From Acetobacter nitrogenifigens DSM 23921 = NBRC 105050 (GTDB lineage Bacteria; Pseudomonadota; Alphaproteobacteria; Acetobacterales; Acetobacteraceae), in contig NZ_AUBI01000003.1 in NCBI RefSeq assembly GCF_000429165.1, forward strand, positions 248,001-312,000: 64,000 bases of DNA, read 5' to 3'. Shown piece after piece: positions 7,865 to 17,468 of this stretch. The notes below the pieces were generated by a model. The model saw only the letters and a program-made list of their open reading frames with translations. It had not been told where the DNA came from and did no database searches. The position numbers and the translations under genes are program-made. The first letter of the stretch is position 1. Each line of letters begins with the position of its first letter.

Positions 7865-8587
7865 CTAGAATGGCGCTATTGCGTCAATAATTTGTTGTCC
7901 ATATCGTGGTGTTTGTAAAATTGTCAGTTGCCCGCGCCCGCCGTAGGATATGCGGGCCTCCGCCATGCGGTCATGGGTCACGGTGTTGTCGGCCGTGATA
8001 TCCTGCGGGCGTACCACGCCGGTGACTTGCAGGTCGCGCAATTCGCTGTTCACGCGCACTTCCTGCCGCGCCACGACGACGAAATTACCATTGGGCAGGA
8101 CCTGCGTGATGGTGCCGGCGACGCGCACTGTGACGACCTCGTTTCGGGCGATACTGCCCGTGGCGGCGTTGCCATGGCTGCTTGACGTCGAGAGCGCGCT
8201 CGAACTTGTCAAATGCGATATCAGCTTGCCGTGCAAACCGAAAACACTCGGCATGCCCATGGCTTCGTTACCGCTTCCTGTTGTGGTGGTGTTGTCGACC
8301 ATTGTCGCATTATCAGTGATGTCGACGATCACGGTTATCAGGTCACCGACCTGGCCGGCTCTCTGGTCTTTGAAGAAGGCGCGGCTTCCGGGACGCCATA
8401 GGCTCGCGACCTCGACTGGCGGAGGTTGCGTAGGGGGCATGGGCATTGTGACGGGTCGGTAGCTCGTATCACGCGTCGGATCCTGAGTGCGCGTCAGGGC
8501 CGGTGGATGGCCTATTTCTGATAGACTCCCCACTCCGTTGCAGGACGTCAGGCAAAGAAAAAGGGACGTAACGGCAATTTTTTTCAT
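7865..8587 (-). CDS. flgH: Flagellar L-ring protein
   Basis: Outer-membrane lipoprotein forming the L-ring bushing around the flagellar rod. The 240-residue protein has a lipoprotein signal (MKKIAVTSLFLCLTSC, lipobox cysteine 16), a proline-rich linker, then the FlgH core: SLWRPGSRAFFKDQRAGQVGD, LITVIVDI, and the C-terminal GNFVVVARQEVRVNSELRDL and VVRPQDITADNTV motifs. The final residues (QIIDAIAPF) match FlgH family ends. It is the last gene of the flgF-flgG-flgA-flgH run. Confidence 0.95.
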   Translation of the reverse strand: MKKIAVTSLFLCLTSCNGVGSLSEIGHPPALTRTQDPTRDTSYRPVTMPMPPTQPPPVEVASLWRPGSRAFFKDQRAGQVGDLITVIVDITDNATMVDNTTTTGSGNEAMGMPSVFGLHGKLISHLTSSSALSTSSSHGNAATGSIARNEVVTVRVAGTITQVLPNGNFVVVARQEVRVNSELRDLQVTGVVRPQDITADNTVTHDRMAEARISYGGRGQLTILQTPRYGQQIIDAIAPF

Positions 8588-8625
8588 GAAATGAAGATTT
8601 TTCCGAAACAGAAGTCGAGTTGTCG

Positions 8626-9636
8626 TCAGATACTGCTACGGGTTCCCTGAGACGCTGCGCGCAACGTGCGTTGGTCAGCGGGCGCCGGAATGCTGCCGGG
8701 CAAGACATCGACGCGGGATTTGTCGATCACTTCCCCGATGACGACCATGTGCGAACTGGGATTGAGCACATGGATGCGTTCGCCAAGACCGCCGCCGTCC
8801 AATGCAACGCCGGAAGCTGTCACGCGCAGCCCGGCCGAAGATACAGCGAGTATGACGGGAGAGCCTTTTTCCACGACATCCTGTTTCACAAGAAGATCCG
8901 GAATCAGAGGCGTGTTCTTCGCAATGGTCGCTCGGGCGGCGCGTCCGATCGCGTCCCGCGGGTCGACAAGCGATCGGGCCGGGATACGCCGCGAATCTTC
9001 GGTGACGATATCGAGATCTTCGCGCGTTACGATTTGCCCGGGCGCAATATCCCGTGCGGCTGTGACGACTGTCGCGGAGGCGCTGACGACACCGTCGACG
9101 CGAAAGGATTGTGTGGCGCCGTCCCCTGCTGGAACGATGAAGAAGGCCGAGAGCCGACCGTGCGAAGCGTCATAGACAAGATTGCGGAGATGAGGGGGCG
9201 CGGACTCCTCCTCGGGTATGGCGGGGCTTTGGAAGGGGGCCAGGTCGATGTTCGGGAGGGAGGGCGCGCCGCGCTCTTGCAACGCAGTCGTTATCAACGG
9301 CAATAACTCGTTTGACGATATCGAGCGGCTGGCGCGCGTCAATGTTGTTTGCGCGGTGTCAGATGCGCCCGGCCAGTCGAGACCGTACTGCGCCGCGATG
9401 GCCTGTAATTGGGCGCCGCCGATGGTTATGTTTTGTCCCGCGGCGGGGGCAGGTCCGATATCGCAATCCTGATCGGCGCCGAGGTCTGTGAACAGGTCCG
9501 ATAGATGGACGCGCGCCGTGTGCAGCGTAACATGCCCGCGCGGCGCCGAGGCGATTGACGCCGCAGGAGCAAACAGAACTCCGCTACCCAGCGCGAGGGC
9601 GGTGGCGCAGATGTGGCGGCGCGCCCCGTGAATCAC
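8626..9636 (-). CDS. flgA: Flagellar P-ring assembly chaperone
   Basis: Periplasmic chaperone for P-ring (FlgI) assembly. The product (336 residues, long for FlgA) has a Sec signal peptide at residues 1-30, an extended N-terminal region and the SAF-type C-terminal domain (about residues 195-320: ARDIAPGQIVTREDLDIV, DAIGRAARATIAKNTPLIPDLLV, KGSPVILAVSSAGLRVTASGVALDGG). GTG is the start, overlapping the flgG stop (GTGA), so the two are translationally coupled. Confidence 0.92.
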   Translation of the reverse strand: MIHGARRHICATALALGSGVLFAPAASIASAPRGHVTLHTARVHLSDLFTDLGADQDCDIGPAPAAGQNITIGGAQLQAIAAQYGLDWPGASDTAQTTLTRASRSISSNELLPLITTALQERGAPSLPNIDLAPFQSPAIPEEESAPPHLRNLVYDASHGRLSAFFIVPAGDGATQSFRVDGVVSASATVVTAARDIAPGQIVTREDLDIVTEDSRRIPARSLVDPRDAIGRAARATIAKNTPLIPDLLVKQDVVEKGSPVILAVSSAGLRVTASGVALDGGGLGERIHVLNPSSHMVVIGEVIDKSRVDVLPGSIPAPADQRTLRAASQGTRSSI

Positions 9637-10421
9637 TTCAGCCCTGAAAGCGTCTGGAGCATCTGGTCGGAGGCGGTGATTACCTTGCTGTTCATCTCAT
9701 AAGCGCGTTGTGCGGTGATGAGATCAGTAATTTCCGTAACAACATTCACGTTTGATTCTTCCGTGTAGCCCTGGCGAATGCTGCCGAAGCCGACGCTCTG
9801 TCCAGTGCCGCTGATTGCGTTTCCGGATGATTGTGTCTCGGTGAACAGATTCTGCCCCATAGCGGCGAGACCGTTCTCGTTCTGAAATGTCGCGAGCTGC
9901 AACTGCCCCACGATCGTCGATGTTGTCTGCCCGGACACGGTTACTTGCACCTGCCCGGTCTGGTCGATGGTGATCGTCTGTGCGTTGCTGGGAACGGTGA
10001 TGCCCGGGCTGACGGTGTAGCCGTCGGCAGTTACGATCGTTCCTGTATCAGACAGAGAAAAGGTTCCGTCGCGCGTGTAGGCGTATTCGCCGGAGGGCAG
10101 CGTGACCTGAAAATACCCTTGTCCTTCGACGGCGAGGTCGAGGCTGTTACTCGTCTGTTCCAGCGTGCCCTGTTCATTAATTCTGTAGATTCCAGCGGTG
10201 CGTACGCCAAGACCAACCTGAGCGCCTGCAGGAACGAGAGTGCCGGAATCGGAACTCATCGTGCCTGCGCGGCGGAGATCCTGATAGATCAGGTCCTGAA
10301 ATTCTGCGCGTCGGCGCTTATAACCTGTCGTGGTCATGTTTGCGATATTGTCAGATATTACTTCAACATTCGTCTGCTGGGCCTGCATCCCCGTGCCGGC
10401 GATGTCGAGTGCGCGCATCAT
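9633..10421 (-). CDS. flgG: Flagellar distal rod protein
   Basis: Forms the distal rod of the flagellar basal body. The 262-residue protein has the N-terminal rod-family segment (MMRALDIAGTGMQAQQTNVEVISDNIANMTTTGYKRRRAEF), the FlgG-specific FQDLIYQDLR, the central D1 region with EGQGYFQVTLPSGEYAYTRDG, and the C-terminal EESNVNVVTEITDLITAQRAYEMNSKVI. All are diagnostic. Exported by the flagellar type III apparatus, it has no Sec signal. Confidence 0.97.
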   Translation of the reverse strand: MMRALDIAGTGMQAQQTNVEVISDNIANMTTTGYKRRRAEFQDLIYQDLRRAGTMSSDSGTLVPAGAQVGLGVRTAGIYRINEQGTLEQTSNSLDLAVEGQGYFQVTLPSGEYAYTRDGTFSLSDTGTIVTADGYTVSPGITVPSNAQTITIDQTGQVQVTVSGQTTSTIVGQLQLATFQNENGLAAMGQNLFTETQSSGNAISGTGQSVGFGSIRQGYTEESNVNVVTEITDLITAQRAYEMNSKVITASDQMLQTLSGLK

Positions 10422-10446
10422 GTCGTCAGGTTTCCGTTTCTGTGGG

Positions 10447-11187
10447 TCAGGATTGAAGTTGTGTGATCTTGTCGATAGCGTTCTGCTTACGGGTCGCTTC
10501 GCTTTCGATCAGGTTGGTATTGAATTCAAAATCACGTTGCAGCTGCACTAGCTGCGTCATTTCCGTCATGGAGTTGACGTTGCTGCCTTCGACCATGCCT
10601 TCACGGATATCGCGGTTTGTCATCTGACGCGTGGCGGTTGTGGCGCGGAACAGCTGTGAACCTTCGCCGACAAGCGTATAGGCGTTGTCGACGGTCACGA
10701 CCCCTATTTCCGCAGCTACGCCGTTCTCGGTCGACACGGTTCCGTCTGAGGCGATGCTGACGGTGCGGTCCGTCGGCTGTAACGTCACAGGCTGCCCGGT
10801 GCGATCAAGCAAAGCATCCCCCGCTGAATCCGTGATGCGGCCGTCGGACAGGCGCTGGAACCGACCGTTGCGGGTCAACCGCACGCCGTCGCGGGTCATC
10901 ACCGAGAAATATCCGTCCCCCGTGATCGCGGCGTCCAGCGAATTTCCGGTCTGTTGCAACGCGCCCTGGGCGAAATCGTGATAGGTCGCCTTGTCCTGGT
11001 TATAGGCTTCGGTGGCGGCGCCGGGCGTCGTGTGTTCGCCCTTCATCTTGACCAGATAATCCGAAAACAGGACGTGGCTGGCCTTGAAACCGGGTGTCGA
11101 GGCGTTGGAGAGGTTGTTGGCCAGAACGCTCATCGCCCGCATTTCTGTGTCGATGCGCGAAAGCGCGATATACGTGGTGTTGTCCAT
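10447..11187 (-). CDS. flgF: Flagellar proximal rod protein
   Basis: Rod protein of the flagellar basal body. The 246-residue product has the N-terminal motif LANNLSNASTPGFKAS, a central GDGYFSVMTRDGVRLTRNGRF and the C-terminal EGSNVNSMTEMTQLVQLQRDFEFN, typical of FlgF. I chose ATG 11187 (MDNTTYIALSR), 11 bases after GGAG; a longer start would add non-family residues. It is first in the flgF-flgG-flgA-flgH run, 25 bases upstream of flgG. The 224-base spacer before the divergent glycosyltransferase presumably holds its promoter, but no clear sigma-factor site could be picked. Confidence 0.94.
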   Translation of the reverse strand: MDNTTYIALSRIDTEMRAMSVLANNLSNASTPGFKASHVLFSDYLVKMKGEHTTPGAATEAYNQDKATYHDFAQGALQQTGNSLDAAITGDGYFSVMTRDGVRLTRNGRFQRLSDGRITDSAGDALLDRTGQPVTLQPTDRTVSIASDGTVSTENGVAAEIGVVTVDNAYTLVGEGSQLFRATTATRQMTNRDIREGMVEGSNVNSMTEMTQLVQLQRDFEFNTNLIESEATRKQNAIDKITQLQS

Positions 11188-11411
11188 CTGACGCAGCTCT
11201 CCTCTGCGAGAGACCCTGAAGCTCAATGGTTGATAAAGCGTTGCTTTGCGCTATGTGGAGGGCATCGTGCGTTTTTAACGTCGCTGATTGCGCGGCGGGG
11301 AACGGCGAGATTGGCGTTGCTCGCGGTCTGGCGCGCGGCGCTTTCCGATGGGGCTGCTGATGTCCGGCGGAGCGCCCTTCCGCCTGAGTGTGTTTTTTGG
11401 CCGCGATTCGG

Positions 11412-12467
11412 ATGCGCATCCTCCACTGTATTCTCACTCACGAGTTCGCGGGCACCGAGCGCTATCTCAGCGAACTGGCGGCGATGCAGGCTGACATGCA
11501 CGAGGTGGTCGTGCTGGTCGCCCGCGATACGTGCGACCGACGGACCAAAGGCGATCTCGTCCCGCGCCTGCCGCCGTCAGTGCGTGTCGTAAGATCCAGT
11601 TTCGACGGTTACCTGCTGTCGTTGCTGTCGCTCTGGCGGGGTTTCCGACCCGACGTAATTCATACTCATGTCGGCGCTGCGAGCATTCGCGCCGGGGTGC
11701 TCAACAGTCTTGGCCGGACGATGCGCCGGGAAGCGCAGGCGCGTTGCCCGGTCGTCGCCACGCTGCACAGGAAATACGTCGCGCGCGTTTACGAACGGCA
11801 CGATGGGCTGATCTGCATCGCGGACTGGCAGCGCGCAGAAATTCCGACCTCTTTCACAGGTCCTGTGGAAACCATCTCGAATTGGACTCCCCCGTGTTCT
11901 TCGCTACCGGACGCTTCTGGTCGTCTGCGCGCCGAACTGGGCATTGCGGAAGGCGTCTTTTTGATCGGCGCCGCCGGAAGGATGATCCCCGAGAAGGGTT
12001 TTGACGTGCTACTGGAGGCTTTCGCTCTAGGCGCTCCGGAAAACGCGCGCCTCGTTGTGTTTGGCGACGGGCCTGAACGCGAGGCGCTGCAGGCCCGTGC
12101 GTGCGGCCATGTGCTGTTCCCCGGCTTTCGCTATGATCTGCGGCGCGACCTTGCGGGGCTGGACGCATTCGTAATGCCGTCGCGTCACGAACCGTTCGGG
12201 CTTGTTTTGCTGGAGGCGATGGCGGCGGGGCTGCCGGTCCTCGCCACGAACGCCGGCGGCGTGCCGGACATTCTGGGTGAACATCCCTCCTGCATGACCC
12301 CGCCTGGAGATGCGCGCGCCATGGCGGAGGGAATTCGGGCGCTGCTCGGTCAGCCCAAAAAAATCTGGGATATGGAACGCTTCGCTCCGCTTCGACAGGC
12401 GGCGCGGATCGAGGCGTTTTACGAACGCTGTATTGACTGGAAGCGGCGCGCTCAGGCCGGAGAGTGA
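11412..12467 (+). CDS. Glycosyltransferase family 4 protein
   Basis: A GT-B fold retaining glycosyltransferase transferring a sugar from a nucleotide donor, probably in lipopolysaccharide or exopolysaccharide assembly. The 351-residue protein starts MRILHCILTHEFAGTERY (glycine-rich N-terminal acceptor site) and has the linker GAAGRMIPEKGFDVLLEAF and the donor-site motif PSRHEPFGLVLLEAMAAGLPVLATNAGGVPDIL (EX7E). I picked ATG 11412; a GTG eight codons earlier is possible. Its 3' end overlaps the converging UbiH-like gene by 16 bases. Donor and acceptor cannot be read from sequence. Confidence 0.87.
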   Translation: MRILHCILTHEFAGTERYLSELAAMQADMHEVVVLVARDTCDRRTKGDLVPRLPPSVRVVRSSFDGYLLSLLSLWRGFRPDVIHTHVGAASIRAGVLNSLGRTMRREAQARCPVVATLHRKYVARVYERHDGLICIADWQRAEIPTSFTGPVETISNWTPPCSSLPDASGRLRAELGIAEGVFLIGAAGRMIPEKGFDVLLEAFALGAPENARLVVFGDGPEREALQARACGHVLFPGFRYDLRRDLAGLDAFVMPSRHEPFGLVLLEAMAAGLPVLATNAGGVPDILGEHPSCMTPPGDARAMAEGIRALLGQPKKIWDMERFAPLRQAARIEAFYERCIDWKRRAQAGE

Positions 12468-13672
12468 CGGCGGTCCATCAGCGTCGCCGTGACGGCTGAC
12501 TTGAAGGGCGGCACGGCGTCGGCAATTCTCAGCCCCAGCCCGCGCAGCGCCCGGAAAGGCGCGGCATCGCGCGTGTAGAGCGTGGCGATGCTGTTGGTCG
12601 CGGCGAACAGGGGCATGGTCGCAGCGCGATGTTTCGCTTCGAAACGCCGCAGAACGGCATGCTCGCCGATATCCCGGCCAGCACTGAATGCCGTCGCCAC
12701 TTCGGTCGCCAGCGTATCGACGCCGCGCAGGCCGAGGTTGAAACCATGCGCCGTGATGGGGTGCATGCCCACGGCGGCGTCTCCCAACAGCGCCAGACGT
12801 CGGGCCGCGAAACGATGCGCATAAACCGCTTTGAGCGGATAGGCGTGACGGGAACTGATCAACCGCATGGCGCCGAGACGGCGCCCGACGCGGCGCATGA
12901 TCTCGTCATTGAAGGCCGCCTGTTCGGCGTTCATCAGACGGCGGATATCCTCGGGAGGCAGGGTGAGCACGAGAGACGACGCGCCCCCGTTTACGGGCAG
13001 CAAAGCCACCGTCTGCCCCTCATCGAACCACTGCAGGGCGACATGGTGATGGGGTTCGTCATGCGCCATGCGGCAGACCATCATCACACGCTTGAAGTCG
13101 TGAATGACGGCGCCGATTCCCGCGCGGCGGCGTGTCGGCGAAAAACGACCGTCGGCGCCGATCGTCAGGAGCGCCCGTAGCGCACCGCATTGGCCGCCGG
13201 AGTAATGCGTCACGGCGGAGGCGGCGTCCTGCCTGATCGAATCGACATCGACGCCCGATAGCAACGTGACGCCGGAGCGAGACGCCGCTTCGGCGAACAG
13301 GGCGCGGCGGATCTGGTTGTTGGAGACGAGCCAACCCAGGGGCGCATTCGGGGCGCTGCTTTCGGTATGGTCGGCCGGGGCGTCAAAAATGAGCGGATGG
13401 TTGCCTCGCCCGGTCTCCACGCGGGCTTCGCGCAAGGGGGAGATGGCGACATGGGGAATATGACGCCACGCCCCGACGCGTTCGAGAAGGTCGCGCGCGT
13501 GGTAGGTGAGCGCGATCTCACGTCCGTCGAACCCCGGCTCTTCCCAGGCGGAACGCGGCGCCCGTTCCAGCACCGCACAGGTCAGTCCAGCATTGTCGAG
13601 AGCCAGCGCGGCGGCGAGGCCGACCGGGCCGCCGCCGATGATCGCTACGTCGTAATCGGTCGCGTGCGCCAT
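12452..13672 (-). CDS. UbiH/UbiF/COQ6 family FAD-dependent hydroxylase
   Basis: Flavoprotein monooxygenase of the ubiquinone-ring hydroxylase family. The 406-residue protein has the dinucleotide-binding fold at the N-terminus (DVAIIGGGPVGLAAALALDNAG), a GADGRFSPTRR motif (DG fingerprint) and the second FAD motif ALLGDAAVGMHPITAHGFNLGLRGVDTLA, all characteristic of UbiH-like enzymes. A role in ubiquinone synthesis is likely, but which ring position it hydroxylates is not decidable. It follows the nitroreductase gene nine bases downstream. Confidence 0.9.
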   Translation of the reverse strand: MAHATDYDVAIIGGGPVGLAAALALDNAGLTCAVLERAPRSAWEEPGFDGREIALTYHARDLLERVGAWRHIPHVAISPLREARVETGRGNHPLIFDAPADHTESSAPNAPLGWLVSNNQIRRALFAEAASRSGVTLLSGVDVDSIRQDAASAVTHYSGGQCGALRALLTIGADGRFSPTRRRAGIGAVIHDFKRVMMVCRMAHDEPHHHVALQWFDEGQTVALLPVNGGASSLVLTLPPEDIRRLMNAEQAAFNDEIMRRVGRRLGAMRLISSRHAYPLKAVYAHRFAARRLALLGDAAVGMHPITAHGFNLGLRGVDTLATEVATAFSAGRDIGEHAVLRRFEAKHRAATMPLFAATNSIATLYTRDAAPFRALRGLGLRIADAVPPFKSAVTATLMDRRHSPA

Positions 13673-13681
13673 GCCTGCAGC

Positions 13682-14287
13682 CTATTGCTTGTCTGCTTCG
13701 AACGACACGGGCGCTCCGGTCCAATCCGCCACGTAAGGCGCAACGGACCGGCGCTTCGGCGTTTCGCGGTCTTTCTCGGGGGTGCCGACGAAGATAAATC
13801 CTGCCAGCGCATGCGGCGGTGGAAAGCCGAGTTCCGTCGCGAGTTCAGGGTCGTAGGCGATGTCGCCCGAGACCCACAGGCCGCCATATCCTTCTGCGTG
13901 CAGCGCATTGAGGATGTTCATCGCCGCCGCGCCGACGGCCAATTGTTGTTCGAGCAGGGGAATCTTGTCTTCCGGCCGAAGATGCATGCCAAGGACGATG
14001 GTCAGCGGCATGGTCGAGAAGCGGGTGCGGCGCTTTTCGATCTTCTGTTCAGGCACGTTCGGGTCCAGCCGCTTCATGCTGGCCACGACCCGTTCCGCCA
14101 GCGCCAGACGGGCCTCTCCGCGCACGAGCGCCATGCGCCAGGGGCGCAGCTTGCCGTGATCCGGAGCGCGCATGGCCGTGGAAAGAATCGCCTCCAGCTC
14201 CTCGCCTTTCGGCGCCGGTTTGACGAGAGTGTCCGCCGAGGCGCGCGAGAGCAGAGTCTCAAGCGCGGTGTGGTGGTGCTTGCTCAC
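13682..14287 (-). CDS. NAD(P)H nitroreductase family protein, YdjA-like
   Basis: FMN-dependent oxidoreductase with a fold shared by nitroreductases. The 201-residue length and the segments MRAPDHGKLRPWRMALV, FSTMPLTIVLGMH, EQQLAVGAAAMNILNALHAEGYGGLWVSGD and LAGFIFVGTP match the short YdjA subfamily. GTG is the start, with GGAG nine bases before. The physiological substrate is unknown. It lies between the permease gene and the UbiH-like hydroxylase, in the same orientation. Confidence 0.88.
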   Translation of the reverse strand: MSKHHHTALETLLSRASADTLVKPAPKGEELEAILSTAMRAPDHGKLRPWRMALVRGEARLALAERVVASMKRLDPNVPEQKIEKRRTRFSTMPLTIVLGMHLRPEDKIPLLEQQLAVGAAAMNILNALHAEGYGGLWVSGDIAYDPELATELGFPPPHALAGFIFVGTPEKDRETPKRRSVAPYVADWTGAPVSFEADKQ

Positions 14288-14368
14288 GGGGTCAGTCTCC
14301 GATCATCGGGATGTTGGCGGGACCATGACCCAACTCGGCCGGAATGCCAACTCGACGCCGGAGGGCGC

Positions 14369-15661
14369 TCAGCCCTCTTCGGGCAGCTTCGCGTCGCCTC
14401 CCGGCAGCGTAAGAGCCGTCAGCAGCGTGCAGAACGCGCAGGCGGAGACATACCAGAAGAACCAGCTTTCGTGGCCAGCCTGCTTGCTCCAGAGCGCAAC
14501 GTATTCAGCCGTGCCGCCAAAGATCGACACGGTGACGGCATAGGGAAAGGCGACGCCAAGCGCGCGGATGCGTGTCGGGAAGAGTTCTGCTTTTACGACC
14601 GGATTGATCGCTGTGTACCCGGAAATCATGGCGAAAGCGACGATGATCAGCCCGAACGCTCCCCACGGAGAATGCGTGGCGGATAACGCGGACATCAGCG
14701 GGACTGTCCCGAGCGTGCCCAGAACGCCGAATGCGACGAGCAGGGGTTTGCGTCCGATCCGGTCTGACAACGCGCCGAAAGCGGGCTGCATTGCGGCGAA
14801 CACCAGCAGCGCGCCCGCGGAGATCAACGTCGCCGTGTCCTTTCCGAACCCGAGAGAGTTGGCGAGGAATTTCTGCATGTAGATCGTGAACGTGTAGAAG
14901 GAGACCGTCCCGCCGATGGTCAGTCCGATGACCGTGGCGACGGCGCGAGGGTGCTGAAGCAGGACGGCGAGGCCGCCCCGTTCGCCTTCATCCTGCTTCT
15001 TCTTGAAGGTCGCGCTTTCTTCCATATTCCGGCGAAGCCAGAAGATCAGCAGCGCTCCGGCGGCGCCGATGACGAACGGCACACGCCAGCCCCACGCGGT
15101 GATCTGCTCCGGCGTCAGCAACACGTATTGCATCAGCAGCAGCACGGCCATCGCGCCGAGTTGCCCCATGACCAGAGTCACATAGAGAAAGCCGGACCAG
15201 AAACCCCGGTGTTCAGGCTTCGACACTTCGGCGAGATAAGTGGCGGAGGCGCCGTATTCGCCGCCGAGGCTGAGCCCTTGCACCAGTCTGGCGAGAACCA
15301 GAACCGTTGGGGCGGCGAGTCCGATCTGCTCGTAGGTCGGGCAGAGGGCGATGATCAGGGAGGCCGCGCACATGGCGGAGACCGAGACCGTGAGCGCGGC
15401 GCGGCGACCGTATCGGTCCGCCATGACGCCCATAAGCCAACCACCGACAGGGCGCATCAGAAAGCCGACGGCGAAGACTGCTGCGGTGTTCAGCAACTCT
15501 GCGGTCGGAGAGCCGTGGGGAAAGAAAGCATGTGCGAAATACAACGCGAACGCGGAATAAACGTACCAGTCGTAATATTCCAGCAGGTTCCCGGCCGATC
15601 CGGAGAACACGCCCCGCAGGCGCTGGGCGTTGGTGAGTTCGTCCGGGGAACCTGCGGTCAT
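14369..15661 (-). CDS. MFS permease, metabolite:H+ symporter family, KgtP-like
   Basis: Inner-membrane proton symporter, probably for 2-oxoglutarate or a similar organic acid. The 430-residue, 12-helix protein matches KgtP closely: GNLLEYYDWYVYSAFALYFAH, FLMRPVGGWLMGVMADRYGRR, LARLVQGLSLGGEYGASATYLAEV, SFYTFTIYMQKFL, AFGALSDRIGRKPLL and a C-terminal SIFGGTAEYVAL. It starts one base after the stop of the upstream outer-membrane channel gene, so the two are one transcription unit and probably handle the same solute. Substrate is an inference. Confidence 0.88.
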   Translation of the reverse strand: MTAGSPDELTNAQRLRGVFSGSAGNLLEYYDWYVYSAFALYFAHAFFPHGSPTAELLNTAAVFAVGFLMRPVGGWLMGVMADRYGRRAALTVSVSAMCAASLIIALCPTYEQIGLAAPTVLVLARLVQGLSLGGEYGASATYLAEVSKPEHRGFWSGFLYVTLVMGQLGAMAVLLLMQYVLLTPEQITAWGWRVPFVIGAAGALLIFWLRRNMEESATFKKKQDEGERGGLAVLLQHPRAVATVIGLTIGGTVSFYTFTIYMQKFLANSLGFGKDTATLISAGALLVFAAMQPAFGALSDRIGRKPLLVAFGVLGTLGTVPLMSALSATHSPWGAFGLIIVAFAMISGYTAINPVVKAELFPTRIRALGVAFPYAVTVSIFGGTAEYVALWSKQAGHESWFFWYVSACAFCTLLTALTLPGGDAKLPEEG

Positions 15662-15662
15662 C

Positions 15663-17468
15663 TCAGAAGGTTAGCTCCAGGTTGCTTTGAACGTATGCGC
15701 CGGAAGACGCGCCAGCGTTGATCATGGCCTTCGAGGCGAACACGTACTCGCCGTCGATACTGAGCGTTATATGACGCGTCGCGCGCCACGTGAAGCTGGC
15801 CTGCGGCATGGTGGCCGTGTAGCCGCCGTGTGGGCGGAATGCGTAGATGGCCGTCGGGTTGGCGTAAATCGCGTCGTTTGTACTATTTCTCCATATTACA
15901 GGAACTTTCATCAGGAGAGACGTGTTTTTACTTGTAGAGATCGTGGCGATCGGTCCAACGTCGATGATGTTCGAGTTGCCGATATAGGTGCTGATGTCGA
16001 GATAATAGGCGCTGGGCACCCATGGCGACAGGAAGTTGCCCCACGAACTGGTCTGGCTCTTTCTGGTGTCGCCGCCGGATATGTCGTCGGCCTGAATGCC
16101 CAGCAGGGGGCGGCCCCACACCTTGGCGAAGCGCCATGAAATCTGCGCATCGAACGCATAGGCGTCGACGGAGCGGCGCGGCCCGTTATTCGCGGCCTGA
16201 AAGTATCCCCCCTGCCACATGCCGCCGACAGAAAACTCGATCGGTCCGGCGTTGCCCCAAATTCTCATGCCCGGAGTGTCTCTGCGGGTCGATCCGGCGA
16301 TGGTTCCGGTCGTCTTCGCAATCGGGTTGCTGGCGAGCAGATAGCCCATGAAGAAGGTGTCGACGAAGACCTGGCTCTTCATGTTCATGAACTTGAACGA
16401 CGGCACGGCGTAGGATGTGTAGGCCCCATACCAGCGGGTTCGGTAGCCGACCTGATCGTGAAACGCGGTTGTCGGGGCGTTGTTGGTCAGGGTCAGATCG
16501 AAGAGATCGACGCGGAAGTTCTTCCAGAAGGAATAAGCCCGGACGCCATTCCACGAATAAGGCACGGTCGGATAGACGCTTCCTGCGGTGATATAAGGCG
16601 GCGCATCGAGGAACGTCATGCGCCCGACCATCACGCCCATGTTCGCGTGCAGCAGATGCCCCTTCACTTCTACGAAGGCCTGCTGGGCGTCCAGCTTGCT
16701 GCGCCAGCGGCCGCCAGCGTATCCGTAGTAGTTCATGCCGCCAGCTTGTGCGCTCATGAGTTCGCCGTACAGGCGCAGATGTTCGCCCAGATGCAGGTCG
16801 GCGCCCGCGTTCCAGCGCAGTGTCGAACGATAGGCCGGGTCTTTCTTGGTCGTGCCGAAACCGGCGCGCTGGTCGAAGAAGCCGTGATGGCGGAAATTTC
16901 CGCTCAGTGTCAGATAGATGGAGCCGCTCTCATTTAACGGAATGTATTTGAGCGGGTCCAGAAAATCGATGCGGTTGCGCTTGTCGCGGAGTTTTGACCA
17001 GTCTTCAGCCCAGCGAGACACGGCGTAATAACCGACGGTTCCGAAACCGGATGCCGCGCCGGTGTTTGCGTTGAAGACGCCCCAGGGCCCTTGGTGCAGG
17101 AGAGCGGATGGCTGGGGCGTCAGCTCCAGCGATTGAGGCTGTGCATAGAGTTCGGGACGGGAGTCCAGGGTCGGAAGAAGTTCGGAATCCCAGAATCCCT
17201 TCGTCGTGCGTCGTATTATAGGCAGCGCCTGCAAGGGGCCATTTGGTCCGTATTTATTTACGGTCGCTGGCGTCGTCGTGTGAGCGGTGTTCATGTAGGC
17301 GTCAGGGATCGGGGTATGTTGGTTTATGCCTGCGTTCGGTGCTGTTTCAGCGGCCGCAATGTGCGGCGAAAAAAGAAACAAACCAGTAAGAAAGCTGGAA
17401 GTTCTTAAGATTTTTGTGATGGAGACGGAGCGTCGACCGGGAAACGTCTTCGTGTCTGTGTGATTCAT
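15663..17468 (-). CDS. Outer-membrane channel, alginate-export family
   Basis: Predicted beta-barrel of the alginate_exp type (AlgE-like family, which also contains many solute porins). The 601-residue protein begins at ATG 17468 with a long signal peptide ending IAAAETAPN; an earlier in-frame start would add a polar stretch. The barrel is rich in aromatic residues and alternating strands (NFRHHGFFDQRAGFG, LRLYGELMSAQAGG, RVDLFDLTLTNN) and ends with the outer-membrane sorting residue Phe (QSNLELTF). Direct linkage to a KgtP-like symporter argues for uptake of an organic acid or sugar acid rather than polysaccharide export. Confidence 0.75.
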   Translation of the reverse strand: MNHTDTKTFPGRRSVSITKILRTSSFLTGLFLFSPHIAAAETAPNAGINQHTPIPDAYMNTAHTTTPATVNKYGPNGPLQALPIIRRTTKGFWDSELLPTLDSRPELYAQPQSLELTPQPSALLHQGPWGVFNANTGAASGFGTVGYYAVSRWAEDWSKLRDKRNRIDFLDPLKYIPLNESGSIYLTLSGNFRHHGFFDQRAGFGTTKKDPAYRSTLRWNAGADLHLGEHLRLYGELMSAQAGGMNYYGYAGGRWRSKLDAQQAFVEVKGHLLHANMGVMVGRMTFLDAPPYITAGSVYPTVPYSWNGVRAYSFWKNFRVDLFDLTLTNNAPTTAFHDQVGYRTRWYGAYTSYAVPSFKFMNMKSQVFVDTFFMGYLLASNPIAKTTGTIAGSTRRDTPGMRIWGNAGPIEFSVGGMWQGGYFQAANNGPRRSVDAYAFDAQISWRFAKVWGRPLLGIQADDISGGDTRKSQTSSWGNFLSPWVPSAYYLDISTYIGNSNIIDVGPIATISTSKNTSLLMKVPVIWRNSTNDAIYANPTAIYAFRPHGGYTATMPQASFTWRATRHITLSIDGEYVFASKAMINAGASSGAYVQSNLELTF

